Below, one piece after another: positions 1 to 8,223 of a DNA stretch of 64,000 bases. Origin of the DNA: Cognatundibacterium jejuense. GTDB lineage: Bacteria > Pseudomonadota > Gammaproteobacteria > Burkholderiales > Burkholderiaceae_D. Location: positions 372,001 through 436,000 of the forward strand of contig NZ_JACOFV010000001.1 of NCBI RefSeq assembly GCF_014284255.1. Direction: 5' to 3'. The notes under the pieces were generated by a model, which saw only the letters and a list, made by a program, of their open reading frames with translations, was not told where the DNA came from and made no database searches. The position numbers and the translations under genes were made by a program. Positions within the stretch are counted from its first letter, which is position 1; each line of letters begins with the position of its first letter.

Positions 1-142
1 TTCCGAATAACTGCTCTAGATAAGACAAAGAGATATCTTGCCGCTGACTAATTCCAGCGAGCGTGACTGGACCTTTGTCCTGGCGCAATGCCAGATCTAT
101 CATGGCCGTAACGGCAAATCGTCCTTTGGTGGTGAGGCGCAT
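1..142 (-). CDS. iscR: IscR, Fe-S cluster assembly regulator (Rrf2 family), 5' part only
   Basis: Reading leftwards from the ATG at 142, the first 47 codons begin [14 protein letters not shown] and contain [10 protein letters not shown], the hallmark N-terminal winged-helix sequence of IscR. The gene leaves the window at base 1, so the [2Fe-2S]-ligating cysteines of the C-terminal half are not visible. IscR senses Fe-S status and represses the isc operon; iscS/iscU would be expected just to the left. A site resembling a type 1 IscR box lies 45 bp upstream of the start. Identity is seen directly in the sequence; function is from the family. Confidence 0.93.
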   Translation of the reverse strand, partial: MRLTTKGRFAVTAMIDLALRQDKGPVTLAGISQRQDISLSYLEQLFG

Positions 143-186
143 ACTGTTGCTCCGGTGCCTGTGGTACAAAATTCTGTATGCCCTGA

Positions 187-211
187 GTTGTTGAGCATTT
201 TGGTCAAGTAT
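187..211 (-). promoter_or_regulatory. Probable type 1 IscR-binding site upstream of iscR
   Basis: On the minus strand the 25 bases starting ATACTTGACC and ending GCTCAACAAC match the E. coli type 1 IscR consensus (ATASYYGAC...GTCRRSTAT) at about 20 of 25 positions by eye; the left half-site is intact and the right half is weaker. Its TTGACC could double as a -35 element. Position ahead of iscR fits autorepression by [2Fe-2S]-IscR. Comparison was by hand only. Confidence 0.55.
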
Positions 212-318
212 AGCAAACTTGAGTGATCTTGTCAGGTACTGCCAGATTTTGGATTTTCAGAGGGAAAGAGATGTATCGAGGCGGTTCAGAATGTGTAGAA
301 GTTGACCATTGATCTTGA

Positions 319-522
319 TTATTCCGATTCAAGATATAGTTTTTCTACTTTTTCTCTCGCCCACGCCGTCTTGCGTAAAAATTTAAGGCTGGATTTTACA
401 CTGGGATCAGAAATGAAGCAGCGTATCTGAATTTTTTCGGCTAATCCGTCCCACCCGTATTGATCAACTAATTGGACGAGGATATTTTCGAGGGTGATGC
501 CATCGAGCGATTTTTTTTGCAT
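319..522 (-). CDS. VF530/DUF2132 family small protein
   Basis: A 67-residue protein with the family core LHGITLE-like start (LDGITLENIL), YGWDGLAEKIQIRCF and SSLKFLRKTAWAREKVE. The VF530 family is a compact, single-domain helical protein suggested from structure to bind DNA; its role is not established. The ATG at 522 is preferred because the in-frame upstream TTG at 561 adds 13 residues with no ribosome site and would overlap the preceding gene. It lies 23 bp downstream of the solute-binding protein gene and may be cotranscribed with it; iscR follows 176 bp later. Confidence 0.82.
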   Translation of the reverse strand: MQKKSLDGITLENILVQLVDQYGWDGLAEKIQIRCFISDPSVKSSLKFLRKTAWAREKVEKLYLESE

Positions 523-545
523 TTGGTAGTTTTTGTTGCTGTTTT

Positions 546-1412
546 TTATGGACTGAACCAAAGTTCTGGCCGATTCAGTGGCAATTTATTGCTGTCTAAG
601 AGCGGGTTACTCAATTCTATGATGTTCCGATGTCGAATATCGGCTTTACGTGTCGATTCCTTATGATATTTTTGGAAAATGTTTTCAAATTGTCCGCTAG
701 CCAAAATATGTTCCATGCCATTTTTGAGATCCTTGGCAAGACCGGCTCGGCGCGGCGAAACAAAAAAGTAATAGGCCGTTGGGTAATGCAAGACGATATG
801 ATCATCGATCGCTATCTTCAAATCGGAATGACTGGTCTGCTCACCCCATATTTCAAATATTGCTCTTGGAAAATAATCAAAGCGATTCACTTCTAACATT
901 TTGAATAGTGCCTCATAGGTAGATGAGGTGATGACATTGATCTTGTTGCTTTGCAAAATATCTGTATCTGGCCAATCGTGTACTTGACCGGCATCGAGTT
1001 TATTTAAATCACTCAATGATTTTATTGGTTTTAGTATATCTTTATTTTTGCTACTGACAAATGAGATGCGCCAGCCGAGCATTCCTTTGTCGAGAGGAAT
1101 TCGGATGGGAATTAACTTGGATTCGCGTTCATTGGTCGACATCGTCCAAACTAAATCTAGTTCACCCGTTGGCGAAATGGTCTCATTGATGGCACGTGTT
1201 TGCGGGTAGGCGATGCTGCTTGGCGTTAGCTGGTATTTACCTGGAAATATTTGCAGTGCAGCTTTTAACACGTCAAGGACGTAGTCAATGTGGGGGTCTA
1301 TTTTGGCCGTCGAACGCGGATAGTAGATGGTTTCACTGCTGTAGACGTTACTCATTCCCAAAATGAAAAATGATAAGACGAGAAAGCAATATGGCAGGAA
1401 ACGTTTGGGCAT
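546..1412 (-). CDS. Exported solute-binding-like protein (PBP2 type), orphan
   Basis: 288 residues with an N-terminal hydrophobic segment of about 25 residues ending near VYSSE, consistent with Sec export. The rest resembles the type 2 periplasmic-binding fold of the amino-acid (SBP_bac_3) kind in length and layout: LGWRISFVSS, a KSLSDLNKLDAGQV stretch and an ILASGQFENIFQKYHKE C-terminal stretch, where family members commonly have a G..-I..KWF-like segment. No ABC permease or ATPase is adjacent, so transport is not supported by context; a periplasmic sensor or scavenger is equally possible. The ligand cannot be read from the sequence. Confidence 0.65.
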   Translation of the reverse strand: MPKRFLPYCFLVLSFFILGMSNVYSSETIYYPRSTAKIDPHIDYVLDVLKAALQIFPGKYQLTPSSIAYPQTRAINETISPTGELDLVWTMSTNERESKLIPIRIPLDKGMLGWRISFVSSKNKDILKPIKSLSDLNKLDAGQVHDWPDTDILQSNKINVITSSTYEALFKMLEVNRFDYFPRAIFEIWGEQTSHSDLKIAIDDHIVLHYPTAYYFFVSPRRAGLAKDLKNGMEHILASGQFENIFQKYHKESTRKADIRHRNIIELSNPLLDSNKLPLNRPELWFSP

Positions 1413-1493
1413 TAGTAACTGGTATGCAAGTTTCGGTAAAATGTTAAATGAATTTTAGCTGAAAATGCCACAAATAATACGATTGAGTGATAA

Positions 1494-1525
1494 ATAAAAA
1501 AAGCTGCCAGATCGATCTGGCAGCT
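1494..1525 (-). terminator. Rho-independent terminator after the ALDH gene
   Basis: A perfect 24-base palindrome (AGCTGCCAGATC and its reverse complement) followed on the minus strand by seven T residues. It sits 29 bp beyond the ALDH stop codon and ends the lysine-catabolism transcript. Confidence 0.88.
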
Positions 1526-1553
1526 AGTAGATGAAGTTGATTGTCTGGCTAAT

Positions 1554-3071
1554 TCAAATATCGAAACTAATTCCCTGTGCTAACGGCAATGCGTTGCTGT
1601 AGTTGAATGTATTGGTAGCACGACGCATATATGCTTTCCACGCGTCGGAACCTGATTCGCGACCACCACCCGTATCTTTTTCACCCCCAAAAGCACCACC
1701 GATTTCTGCGCCAGAAGGGCCAATGTTGACGTTGGCGATACCACAGTCACTTCCAACAGCAGAAACAAAACGCTCAGCTTCACGCATATCTGTCGTGAAA
1801 ATGGAGGAAGATAAACCTTGCGGCACTTCATTGTTCCATTCAATCGCTTGTTGCAAATCGGTGTAGCGTACGATGTACATGATGGGTGCGAAGGTTTCAT
1901 GGTGCATCGCTTGGGTTTGTGTCGGCATTTCAACTAATGCAGGACGTACGTAATAACCGGCTTCACATCCGGAAACACTGGTACGTTCACCACCAAACAC
2001 TTGTCCCTGTTCATTTTTTGCGGCTGCTAATGCAGTCTGCATCGCATCAAAGGAGGCGCTATCAATGAGTGGTCCGACCAAAGTGGACTTATCGCGTGGA
2101 TTGCCAATTGGCAGGCCAGCATAAATTTTCTTCAGACGTGGTACCAGCGTATCGTAAATGCTGTCGTGAACAAACAGACGGCGCAATGTTGTGCAACGTT
2201 GCCCGGCGGTACCGACTGCTGAGAATGTAATTCCCCTTACAGCCATTTCAAGATCGGCACTTGGTGCTACGATCATCGCATTGTTGCCGCCAAGTTCAAG
2301 GATAGTACGGGTAAGGCGTTTGGCGCATACTTCGGCGACCTGGCGCCCCATACGTGTTGATCCCGTTGCACTGACCAGAGCGACGCGCTTATCTTCAACC
2401 ATTTGTGCGCCGGTTTCACGGCCACCAATAATCAATTCTGCTAACCCGGCTGGTGCATCGTTGCCAAATTTTGCTACCGCCTTCATAAACAGGGCGTGGG
2501 TAGCGATCGCGGTTAATGGTGTTTTTTCAGACGGCTTCCATGTCACGCTATTGCCACAAACAAAGGCTAGTGCTGCATTCCAGGCCCACACCGCTACCGG
2601 AAAATTGAATGCAGAGATGACGCCAACAACGCCGATTGGATGCCATTGTTCCATCATGCGGTGACCTGGCCGTTCGGAGGCGATTGTCAGACCGTAGAGT
2701 TGTCGAGACAGGCCGACAGCGAAATCGCAGATGTCGATCATTTCTTGCACTTCGCCTAAACCCTCTTGCAAAATTTTGCCTGCTTCAAGGGTAACGATTT
2801 TGCCCAGCGCTTCTTTGTGTGTGCGCAGTTCTTCGCCGAACAAGCGTACCAGTTCGCCACGACGTGGCGCTGGCACTTGGCGCCAGTGTTGAAATGCACT
2901 TTGAGCACGCGCAATGCGCGCTTGGACTTCCTCTGCATTGTCGGCGCGTAAGCTGGCTAAAGTCTTTCCGTCAATCGGTGAAATACTGAATATGTCGGAA
3001 CCCTGATAGTCGTTTAATTGAACGCCGAGGCCCGCGAGTAGTGTTTGAAGTGTGGAATTATCCATGATCAT
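1554..3071 (-). CDS. amaB: L-piperidine-6-carboxylate / alpha-aminoadipic semialdehyde dehydrogenase (ALDH7 family)
   Basis: 505 residues, a full-length NAD-dependent aldehyde dehydrogenase. The general-base Glu is near residue 259 (LELGGNNAMIV) and the nucleophile is Cys293 (GTAGQRCTTLRR), a context typical of the ALDH7A1/AmaB branch; the substrate-loop signature GAEIGGAFGGEKDTGGG is also typical of that branch. It oxidises alpha-aminoadipic semialdehyde, in equilibrium with piperideine-6-carboxylate, to 2-aminoadipate in lysine breakdown. The upstream gene on the same strand encodes a lysine/saccharopine dehydrogenase-like enzyme that could make this substrate. The start could also be the second Met two codons in. 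Confidence 0.9.
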   Translation of the reverse strand: MIMDNSTLQTLLAGLGVQLNDYQGSDIFSISPIDGKTLASLRADNAEEVQARIARAQSAFQHWRQVPAPRRGELVRLFGEELRTHKEALGKIVTLEAGKILQEGLGEVQEMIDICDFAVGLSRQLYGLTIASERPGHRMMEQWHPIGVVGVISAFNFPVAVWAWNAALAFVCGNSVTWKPSEKTPLTAIATHALFMKAVAKFGNDAPAGLAELIIGGRETGAQMVEDKRVALVSATGSTRMGRQVAEVCAKRLTRTILELGGNNAMIVAPSADLEMAVRGITFSAVGTAGQRCTTLRRLFVHDSIYDTLVPRLKKIYAGLPIGNPRDKSTLVGPLIDSASFDAMQTALAAAKNEQGQVFGGERTSVSGCEAGYYVRPALVEMPTQTQAMHHETFAPIMYIVRYTDLQQAIEWNNEVPQGLSSSIFTTDMREAERFVSAVGSDCGIANVNIGPSGAEIGGAFGGEKDTGGGRESGSDAWKAYMRRATNTFNYSNALPLAQGISFDI

Positions 3072-3087
3072 CGCTTCGGAAAGTAAG

Positions 3088-3120
3088 ATGGCGGATACGA
3101 TCCATCAAGGAGTCCGCCAT
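3088..3120. other. Stem-loop in the gap between the two lysine genes
   Basis: ATGGCGGA pairs perfectly with TCCGCCAT across a 17-base loop, in the 140-bp gap between the dehydrogenase-like gene and amaB. There is no T-run on either strand, so it is more likely a processing, attenuation or stability hairpin than a terminator. Confidence 0.35.
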
Positions 3121-3211
3121 ACAAATATAAAAAAACTGGTTTAACTAAGTCTGGTTTTTGACCGGCAATACTATTCCAGTACTTTTAAGTACGGGTCAAC
3201 GTACTGTTTAA

Positions 3212-4303
3212 TTATACGGCGTAATATTTACCAAAGCGATTGGCGAGGAAATCAGATAAATTGGTTTGTTCCTGACGTACCAGACCATGCTGTGGCAATT
3301 TGCCAGTAACCACCAGATCTACCATCGCGCAGATGCCTGAAGCTGTGGTCAATTGAATCGCTGATAGCAGTTGTCCATTAACGTTTTGGGCGTAGATTTT
3401 TTTCGCGTAGGATTCTTGCTCCAGACGGCCAGCGCGCATACCGACAACGCTGACGAAAACCAATACCACGTCCTGTTTGGTCATTGGAATCGAGGTTTCT
3501 AACACATCTTTAAGGATAGGGCGGCGTTCTAATTTGCCCAATTCCAGATCGCGAATTAGCATTTTCACGATATCGCGGTGACCAGGGTAGCGTACAGTTT
3601 TGTAGTTCAGGTTTTGTACTTTGCCTTCCAGACTTTCACACAATGTGCCTAAACCGCCAGACGTGTTAAAAGCTTCATAGTCGATACCGTCGAGGGAGAA
3701 GTGTTCGATTTCTTCCAGTGCTGCAGTTTCACGTAACTGGCCATCAACGATGGCTTCACAAGGATTGCAATATTCGTTGATCAGGCCGTCAGTGCTCCAG
3801 GTCAGATTGTATTTCAGCGCGTTGTTAGGGAAGGTTGGCAGGGCGCCAACGCGCATACTGACATCACGCAGTGTTTCGAATTTTTTTGCCACGTCATTTG
3901 CTACGATGGAGATGAAGCCCGGAGCCAAGCCGCATTGTGGAACAAATGCGCAATCTGCACCTTCGGCAAGCTGCTTCACTACACGTGTGCTTTCTACGTC
4001 TTCAGTCAGATCAAAGTAGTGAGAATTTGCTTCGCGCGCAGCACCAGCGATGATTGGGGTGAGGAAATACGGACAAGCTGACAACGTCACTTTGTGACCA
4101 CGAATCAATTCAGTCACTACAGCTTTGTCGCCAAGATCAGCATGGACTACCCGTGTATGAGGGAAACCTGCCTGTTCCACGTACTTGAGACGTTCTGGAT
4201 CACGGTCTGCAACGGTTATTTCATAGTCACCAGTGTGTGACAATAAATTCAGGATTGCATCGCCGATTTTACCTGCGCCCAACAGAATGAGTTTCGTTGC
4301 CAT
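3212..4303 (-). CDS. Saccharopine dehydrogenase-family oxidoreductase, probable lysine 6-dehydrogenase
   Basis: 363 residues. The N-terminus carries a Rossmann dinucleotide site (LILLGAGKIGDAIL) followed by VADRDPERL; CGLAPGFISIVANDVAKK is a conserved saccharopine-dehydrogenase-family segment. Two activities share this fold: saccharopine dehydrogenase and lysine 6-dehydrogenase (about 360-385 residues). Because no lysine-ketoglutarate reductase is adjacent, and the next gene consumes the semialdehyde, a direct lysine 6-dehydrogenase is the more economical reading; this is inference. A clear ribosome site (GGAGA) precedes the ATG at 4303. The divergent Lrp-type gene probably controls it. Confidence 0.78.
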   Translation of the reverse strand: MATKLILLGAGKIGDAILNLLSHTGDYEITVADRDPERLKYVEQAGFPHTRVVHADLGDKAVVTELIRGHKVTLSACPYFLTPIIAGAAREANSHYFDLTEDVESTRVVKQLAEGADCAFVPQCGLAPGFISIVANDVAKKFETLRDVSMRVGALPTFPNNALKYNLTWSTDGLINEYCNPCEAIVDGQLRETAALEEIEHFSLDGIDYEAFNTSGGLGTLCESLEGKVQNLNYKTVRYPGHRDIVKMLIRDLELGKLERRPILKDVLETSIPMTKQDVVLVFVSVVGMRAGRLEQESYAKKIYAQNVNGQLLSAIQLTTASGICAMVDLVVTGKLPQHGLVRQEQTNLSDFLANRFGKYYAV

Positions 4304-4501
4304 GATTTGTCTCCGGAAAGTTGTGGTTATTTGATGTTTGAAAAATGCAGCTGGGCTGATTTTTATTCACACTCAAAGTGTTGTTAATTTTGTTCCTGAG
4401 ATAAGTCTAGGCTTAAGTTTTGTCAGATAATAGTGTCTAAGTTATCGTCATACTGCATGAAGGTAATACAATCTGACCATGATTTAATACAAAGTGACAA
4501 G

Positions 4502-4948
4502 ATGAGACCAGAACTCGATGAAGTGGACAATAAAGTATTGGCATTGCTGATGGATGATGCACGATTGCCTGTTACTACGATTGCAAAGCTAGTAGGGATT
4601 GCCAGAACAACCGTTATTGCACGGATTGCGGCTTTGGAAAAACGCGGGGTCATTGCCGGATATGGCGTTAAATTAAGTCAAAAACTGGTACAGCCGGCAG
4701 TCCGGGCTTACGTAGGTCTATCGGTAGAGGCGCGCTATGCGGCAGGATTGATTAAGTATTTACAGCATTTGCCGGAAACTGAGACATTATGTGCCGTTAG
4801 CGGTGCTATCGACTACATGCTGACTTTGCGTTGTGATACCACTGATACACTCGATCGCTTATTGGATCAGATCGGCGCCATGGATGGCGTGCGTCAAACC
4901 TCGACATCCATTATTTTGAGCAAACGCATTGATCGCAGTGCAATCTAA
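4502..4948 (+). CDS. Lrp/AsnC-family transcriptional regulator
   Basis: 148 residues from the preferred ATG. The N-terminal winged helix is seen as LDEVDNKVLALLMDDARLPVTTIAKLVGIARTTVIARIAALEKRGVIAGYGV, followed by a RAM ligand-binding domain. Starts further upstream (GTG at 4433, ATG at 4457) add up to 23 residues not typical of the family, and none has a strong ribosome site. It diverges from the lysine-catabolism genes with about 200 bp between them, the usual arrangement for an Lrp-type activator responding to the amino acid being degraded. Lysine as effector is an inference from context. Confidence 0.88.
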   Translation: MRPELDEVDNKVLALLMDDARLPVTTIAKLVGIARTTVIARIAALEKRGVIAGYGVKLSQKLVQPAVRAYVGLSVEARYAAGLIKYLQHLPETETLCAVSGAIDYMLTLRCDTTDTLDRLLDQIGAMDGVRQTSTSIILSKRIDRSAI

Positions 4949-4972
4949 AATTAACTGGATCAGATCTGATCA

Positions 4973-5296
4973 TCAAGAGTTGCTGGCGGGTTTAACCTGG
5001 TTTTTTTTAGCCACAACACTGGGCTTTTTTGGTGTCAAATTGTCAGAGAAGTGCGTGTTAGACTGCATTAATACCTGTAAATGAATTGAGGCGCGGTCAA
5101 CGCCGCTTCTGTCTAATAATGACGATAGTTGTGCATTTTCGGAATTGGCAGGTGCAGCTTGTGCGCTTTCTGTTTGAACTTTTTCTGACTGCCCTTGTGG
5201 AATCGACAAAGACGCCACCGCATAGGCATTGCCGCACATTAAGGCGGACAGAACGCTGATGGAAAACAAGCTGCGAAGTATAGTTTTATTTAACAT
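4973..5296 (-). CDS. Small exported protein of unknown function
   Basis: 107 residues with a clear Sec signal peptide (positively charged start, hydrophobic core, cleavage expected after NAYA near residue 27). The mature part is polar, Ser/Gln/Ala-rich and probably disordered, ending in a lysine-rich tail. I do not recognise a family. It neighbours another small exported protein on the same strand, 120 bp upstream of it. Confidence 0.6.
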   Translation of the reverse strand: MLNKTILRSLFSISVLSALMCGNAYAVASLSIPQGQSEKVQTESAQAAPANSENAQLSSLLDRSGVDRASIHLQVLMQSNTHFSDNLTPKKPSVVAKKNQVKPASNS

Positions 5297-5416
5297 GATT
5301 GCCTGCGGTTATTCTAAGTGAAACCAACAAATAAGCGTGCTGCAGAAAAATTTTACGCGTCCGACAAAATCATAATGTCGATATTGATAAAATGGCAGCT
5401 AATTTAATTATATCAA

Positions 5417-5734
5417 TTAAATAACTAAAGCTGACTTTTTGTGTGCGTTAAGCTTATTTTGCAAGATTTTACTATCAACTTGGTTCATTGCAAGTTTTTG
5501 TTCAAGATTTAAGCGTTTTGCTTCAATGACGATTGTTTGCATTGCCAATCCTGATTGCGCGATATCGTAGGCGATTTTCTCTTGCTCAGACATTTTGTGC
5601 GCGCTAATTGTCACGCTTGGGATGGAGGCGACTGAAGCTGCATTCAATGGGCGGACGTTGGCGCTAGCGATGATAGTGAAGGCAATGGCTGCCAGAGTTA
5701 CGAGGCTGATAGTGGCTTTATTTAAGGTTTTCAT
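5417..5734 (-). CDS. Small exported helical protein of unknown function
   Basis: 105 residues with a signal peptide of about 25-33 residues (cleavage plausible after ASA or after NAA). The mature part is a predicted helix (SEQEKIAYDIAQSGLAMQTIVIEAKRLNLEQKL) with hydrophobic residues spaced for a coiled coil or amphipathic helix. No family recognised. A purine-rich ribosome site (GGAGAAAATC) precedes the ATG. It diverges from the large S9-like exported protein, with about 207 bp between the two starts. Confidence 0.62.
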   Translation of the reverse strand: MKTLNKATISLVTLAAIAFTIIASANVRPLNAASVASIPSVTISAHKMSEQEKIAYDIAQSGLAMQTIVIEAKRLNLEQKLAMNQVDSKILQNKLNAHKKSALVI

Positions 5735-5941
5735 GATTTTCTCCGATGTTCTTTCAGTGAGTGTTAAGTCAGTTGCGATGTCATCACTTTAGGGAAAAAG
5801 AACCAAGGGTGCGGCCAGATTGCGATGAAATGCGGGATTTGAGGCATGAACTTCATTAAATACCTCCTGAAATGTCCGCTCATCCGGATAAAATCGAGGA
5901 CTAATCGCTTGTTGATATGCAGAATTTCAAATGGAATGTGA

Positions 5942-8146
5942 ATGCTAAAAAAATCTTTGCTTGGCTGCTTGCTGATGGGATCGATGGCGTTCCCAGCGCG
6001 TGCTCAACTTCAAACCTGGGGTGAGTATCCGGCCGTGCCACGTCCGATTCCAATTACAGGAGTGGCAAATAGTCGCGATTTGGGGCAGATTGATCCCTTG
6101 CGTGCCTTGCAAAATCTTGATGATTTGGCGGTGCAGTCCTGGCTCAGAAGGCAAAACGATTTAAGTCGTCAATTACTTGACCGTATCGATGGCCGTGACG
6201 AGTTGCTTACTCGGCTACGAGATCTTGATGTTGCTTCCCGCACCACAAAAAACGTAACGACCACATCATTGGTGATGACAGTTGTCGCCCCACCTAAGCC
6301 AAAAAGAACGGCACAAATAGATTTAAAAATCACTGGGGGTTTGATTTATTCCCAATTTGCTACAGACCAACGCGTCCGGCTTATTTTGCGAAACGAGCCT
6401 ATTGGCAGTGAGCGTGTGCTATACGTTGAAAATTCCGGCGAACATCTGTTACGCGTGGCAGCTGCGCCAGATGCCAAGCATCTTGCACTCATGTTAGAGC
6501 AGCCATCTGGTGAAGTGTTGATCCGTATCGTCAGTGTGCCAGATGGAGAGTTCACAGACGACCATATTTTCTGTGCGTCGGCAGGAAGTGTTGCAGAGCC
6601 ATCGATGATCTGGACTGCTGATAGTAGCGCGCTCATTTATAGTCAAAGCCTCGCTACAAGTAGCCTCAATAAAACCGATATCTGGCTGCATGTGATTGGT
6701 CAGCCACAAAAAAAAGACAAAATCATTATCGGAGCGCAAGCGACTGGTACGTTCGCAAAAAGCCTGAAGATGAGTTCACTGGACGTACCAGTGATTACTG
6801 CGTTGACAGGAACCCCGTCAATATTGCTTTCCATTTCGCATTCTGAGGAAAAAACAGAGGGTAGCGTGGGTGGAAAGGGGCGTAGCTATTTCTATGTCAA
6901 TCAATCTGAAATAAGAACAACAGAGATTCCCTGGAAAAATTTCGCAATGCCCGTCGATAAAGTTCAGTCGCTGATACAGGAAGGTGAGCAGTTATTTTTG
7001 CTCAGCAATAAAAAATCTGCTAACGGTGAAATACTCAAAATGGATTTAAGTAAGGCAAGTGACAAGCTGCAGTTGAGTCAATTTAAAGAGCTGGTCAAAG
7101 CGAGCGCAACTGAAATTAAAGACATTGCTGTCAGTAAAACTCATTTGTTTTGGCATGCGCTTGCCGCTGACGATAGCAGAAGCAAACTGTTTAAGCTTGA
7201 TCTCACCAATGGCGCACTTGCTGAACTCACTTTGCCAGAAAGTGGTGTTTTAACACAATTACATGTGGATCATGATACTGAATTACTGAGTTTTAATTTG
7301 AAAACTGCAAACGCGAGTGCTGGTGCCTACACAATGACGCCGCAAGGAAAAACCACAGTCGTCACTGCTGCGGTGCCCATGCAAAGTGAAGTCGTTAAAG
7401 ATGGAAATCCGGTTGAGATGAGACCTTTATTGATTCCTGCTGCGGATGGACGGAGTCTTAGCGTGGATCTGAGTTATCTGCGTGGTTTCGAAAAGAATGC
7501 CAAACATCCGGTCTTATTGCGGATTGCGCCAGGCACGGATGTCGCCACGGAATTTGGGGATATGGCATGGCTAGAGAAGGGGGGCGTGATCGCAAATCTG
7601 AATATCAATGTCGCTGGAACACACTCTGCAAAAGTCGTCGATGCCGTCAGCGATATCGCAACTGTTGCGCGCTATCTGGTCATGGAGAACTACGCTTCAC
7701 CTAAGAAATTAGTGGCAGAAGAAATACAATCCGGTAACAGTGCGTTAGTCAAAGCGATGTTGCGTCAGCCAGATTTGTTCGCAGCCGTAGCCGCGCACGC
7801 TGTTGCCAGCGAGGAATTGCCAAAGGCGCCCGGACTGATAAAGTCGAAAATAAACACACCAAGAACGGCCTACGCGGAATTGCGTGCAGATGTTGCCTAT
7901 CCGGCGGTCTTGTTGACTGCAGATGCAAAAAACACGAAGGCACCAATCTGGATGGCGGCCAAATTGGCTGCTGGCTTGCAAATTTTAAGCTCGAATAAAA
8001 ATAAACCAGTGTTGCTGCAAACAATGGCCCAAAGTACGACGACGGAAGACGCGCTTACGCAAAAAGCGAATCGTTGGGCATTCTTTTTATGGCAAACAGG
8101 AGTGCAGGAATTTTCTTTAAAACCCCAGCAAATTTTTACCAGATGA
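5942..8146 (+). CDS. Exported prolyl-oligopeptidase-like (S9) protein, probable pseudo-enzyme
   Basis: 734 residues. A signal peptide ends after ARA near residue 22. Residues about 45-100 align with the S9A N-terminus (DPLRALQNLDDLAVQSWLRRQN... RIDGRDELLTRLRDL), followed by a beta-propeller-like middle and a C-terminal alpha/beta-hydrolase region. The Ser of the usual G-x-S-x-G-G elbow appears kept at Ser597 (IQSGNSALVKA), followed by QPDLFAAV, but the Gly-Gly after it is lost. The stretch that should hold the catalytic Asp (family GDHDDRV) reads ADAKNTKA, and the segment that should hold the catalytic His (family GHG) reads AQSTTTED. I infer no peptidase activity; a peptide-binding role is possible. 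Alignment was by eye. Confidence 0.75.
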   Translation: MLKKSLLGCLLMGSMAFPARAQLQTWGEYPAVPRPIPITGVANSRDLGQIDPLRALQNLDDLAVQSWLRRQNDLSRQLLDRIDGRDELLTRLRDLDVASRTTKNVTTTSLVMTVVAPPKPKRTAQIDLKITGGLIYSQFATDQRVRLILRNEPIGSERVLYVENSGEHLLRVAAAPDAKHLALMLEQPSGEVLIRIVSVPDGEFTDDHIFCASAGSVAEPSMIWTADSSALIYSQSLATSSLNKTDIWLHVIGQPQKKDKIIIGAQATGTFAKSLKMSSLDVPVITALTGTPSILLSISHSEEKTEGSVGGKGRSYFYVNQSEIRTTEIPWKNFAMPVDKVQSLIQEGEQLFLLSNKKSANGEILKMDLSKASDKLQLSQFKELVKASATEIKDIAVSKTHLFWHALAADDSRSKLFKLDLTNGALAELTLPESGVLTQLHVDHDTELLSFNLKTANASAGAYTMTPQGKTTVVTAAVPMQSEVVKDGNPVEMRPLLIPAADGRSLSVDLSYLRGFEKNAKHPVLLRIAPGTDVATEFGDMAWLEKGGVIANLNINVAGTHSAKVVDAVSDIATVARYLVMENYASPKKLVAEEIQSGNSALVKAMLRQPDLFAAVAAHAVASEELPKAPGLIKSKINTPRTAYAELRADVAYPAVLLTADAKNTKAPIWMAAKLAAGLQILSSNKNKPVLLQTMAQSTTTEDALTQKANRWAFFLWQTGVQEFSLKPQQIFTR

Positions 8147-8223
8147 TATTTTTGATCGGTCATCGAACTGGTCGTGAAAATATTCAATGACGGCGAGATA
8201 TACTGATTTGTGTGAGTTATATA

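Noticed and set aside
38..226. Plus-strand open frame of 62 codons at the left edge
   Set aside because: It is antisense to the clearly identified N-terminus of iscR and its upstream region.
2191..2664. Plus-strand open frame of 157 codons
   Set aside because: Antisense shadow of the aldehyde dehydrogenase gene.
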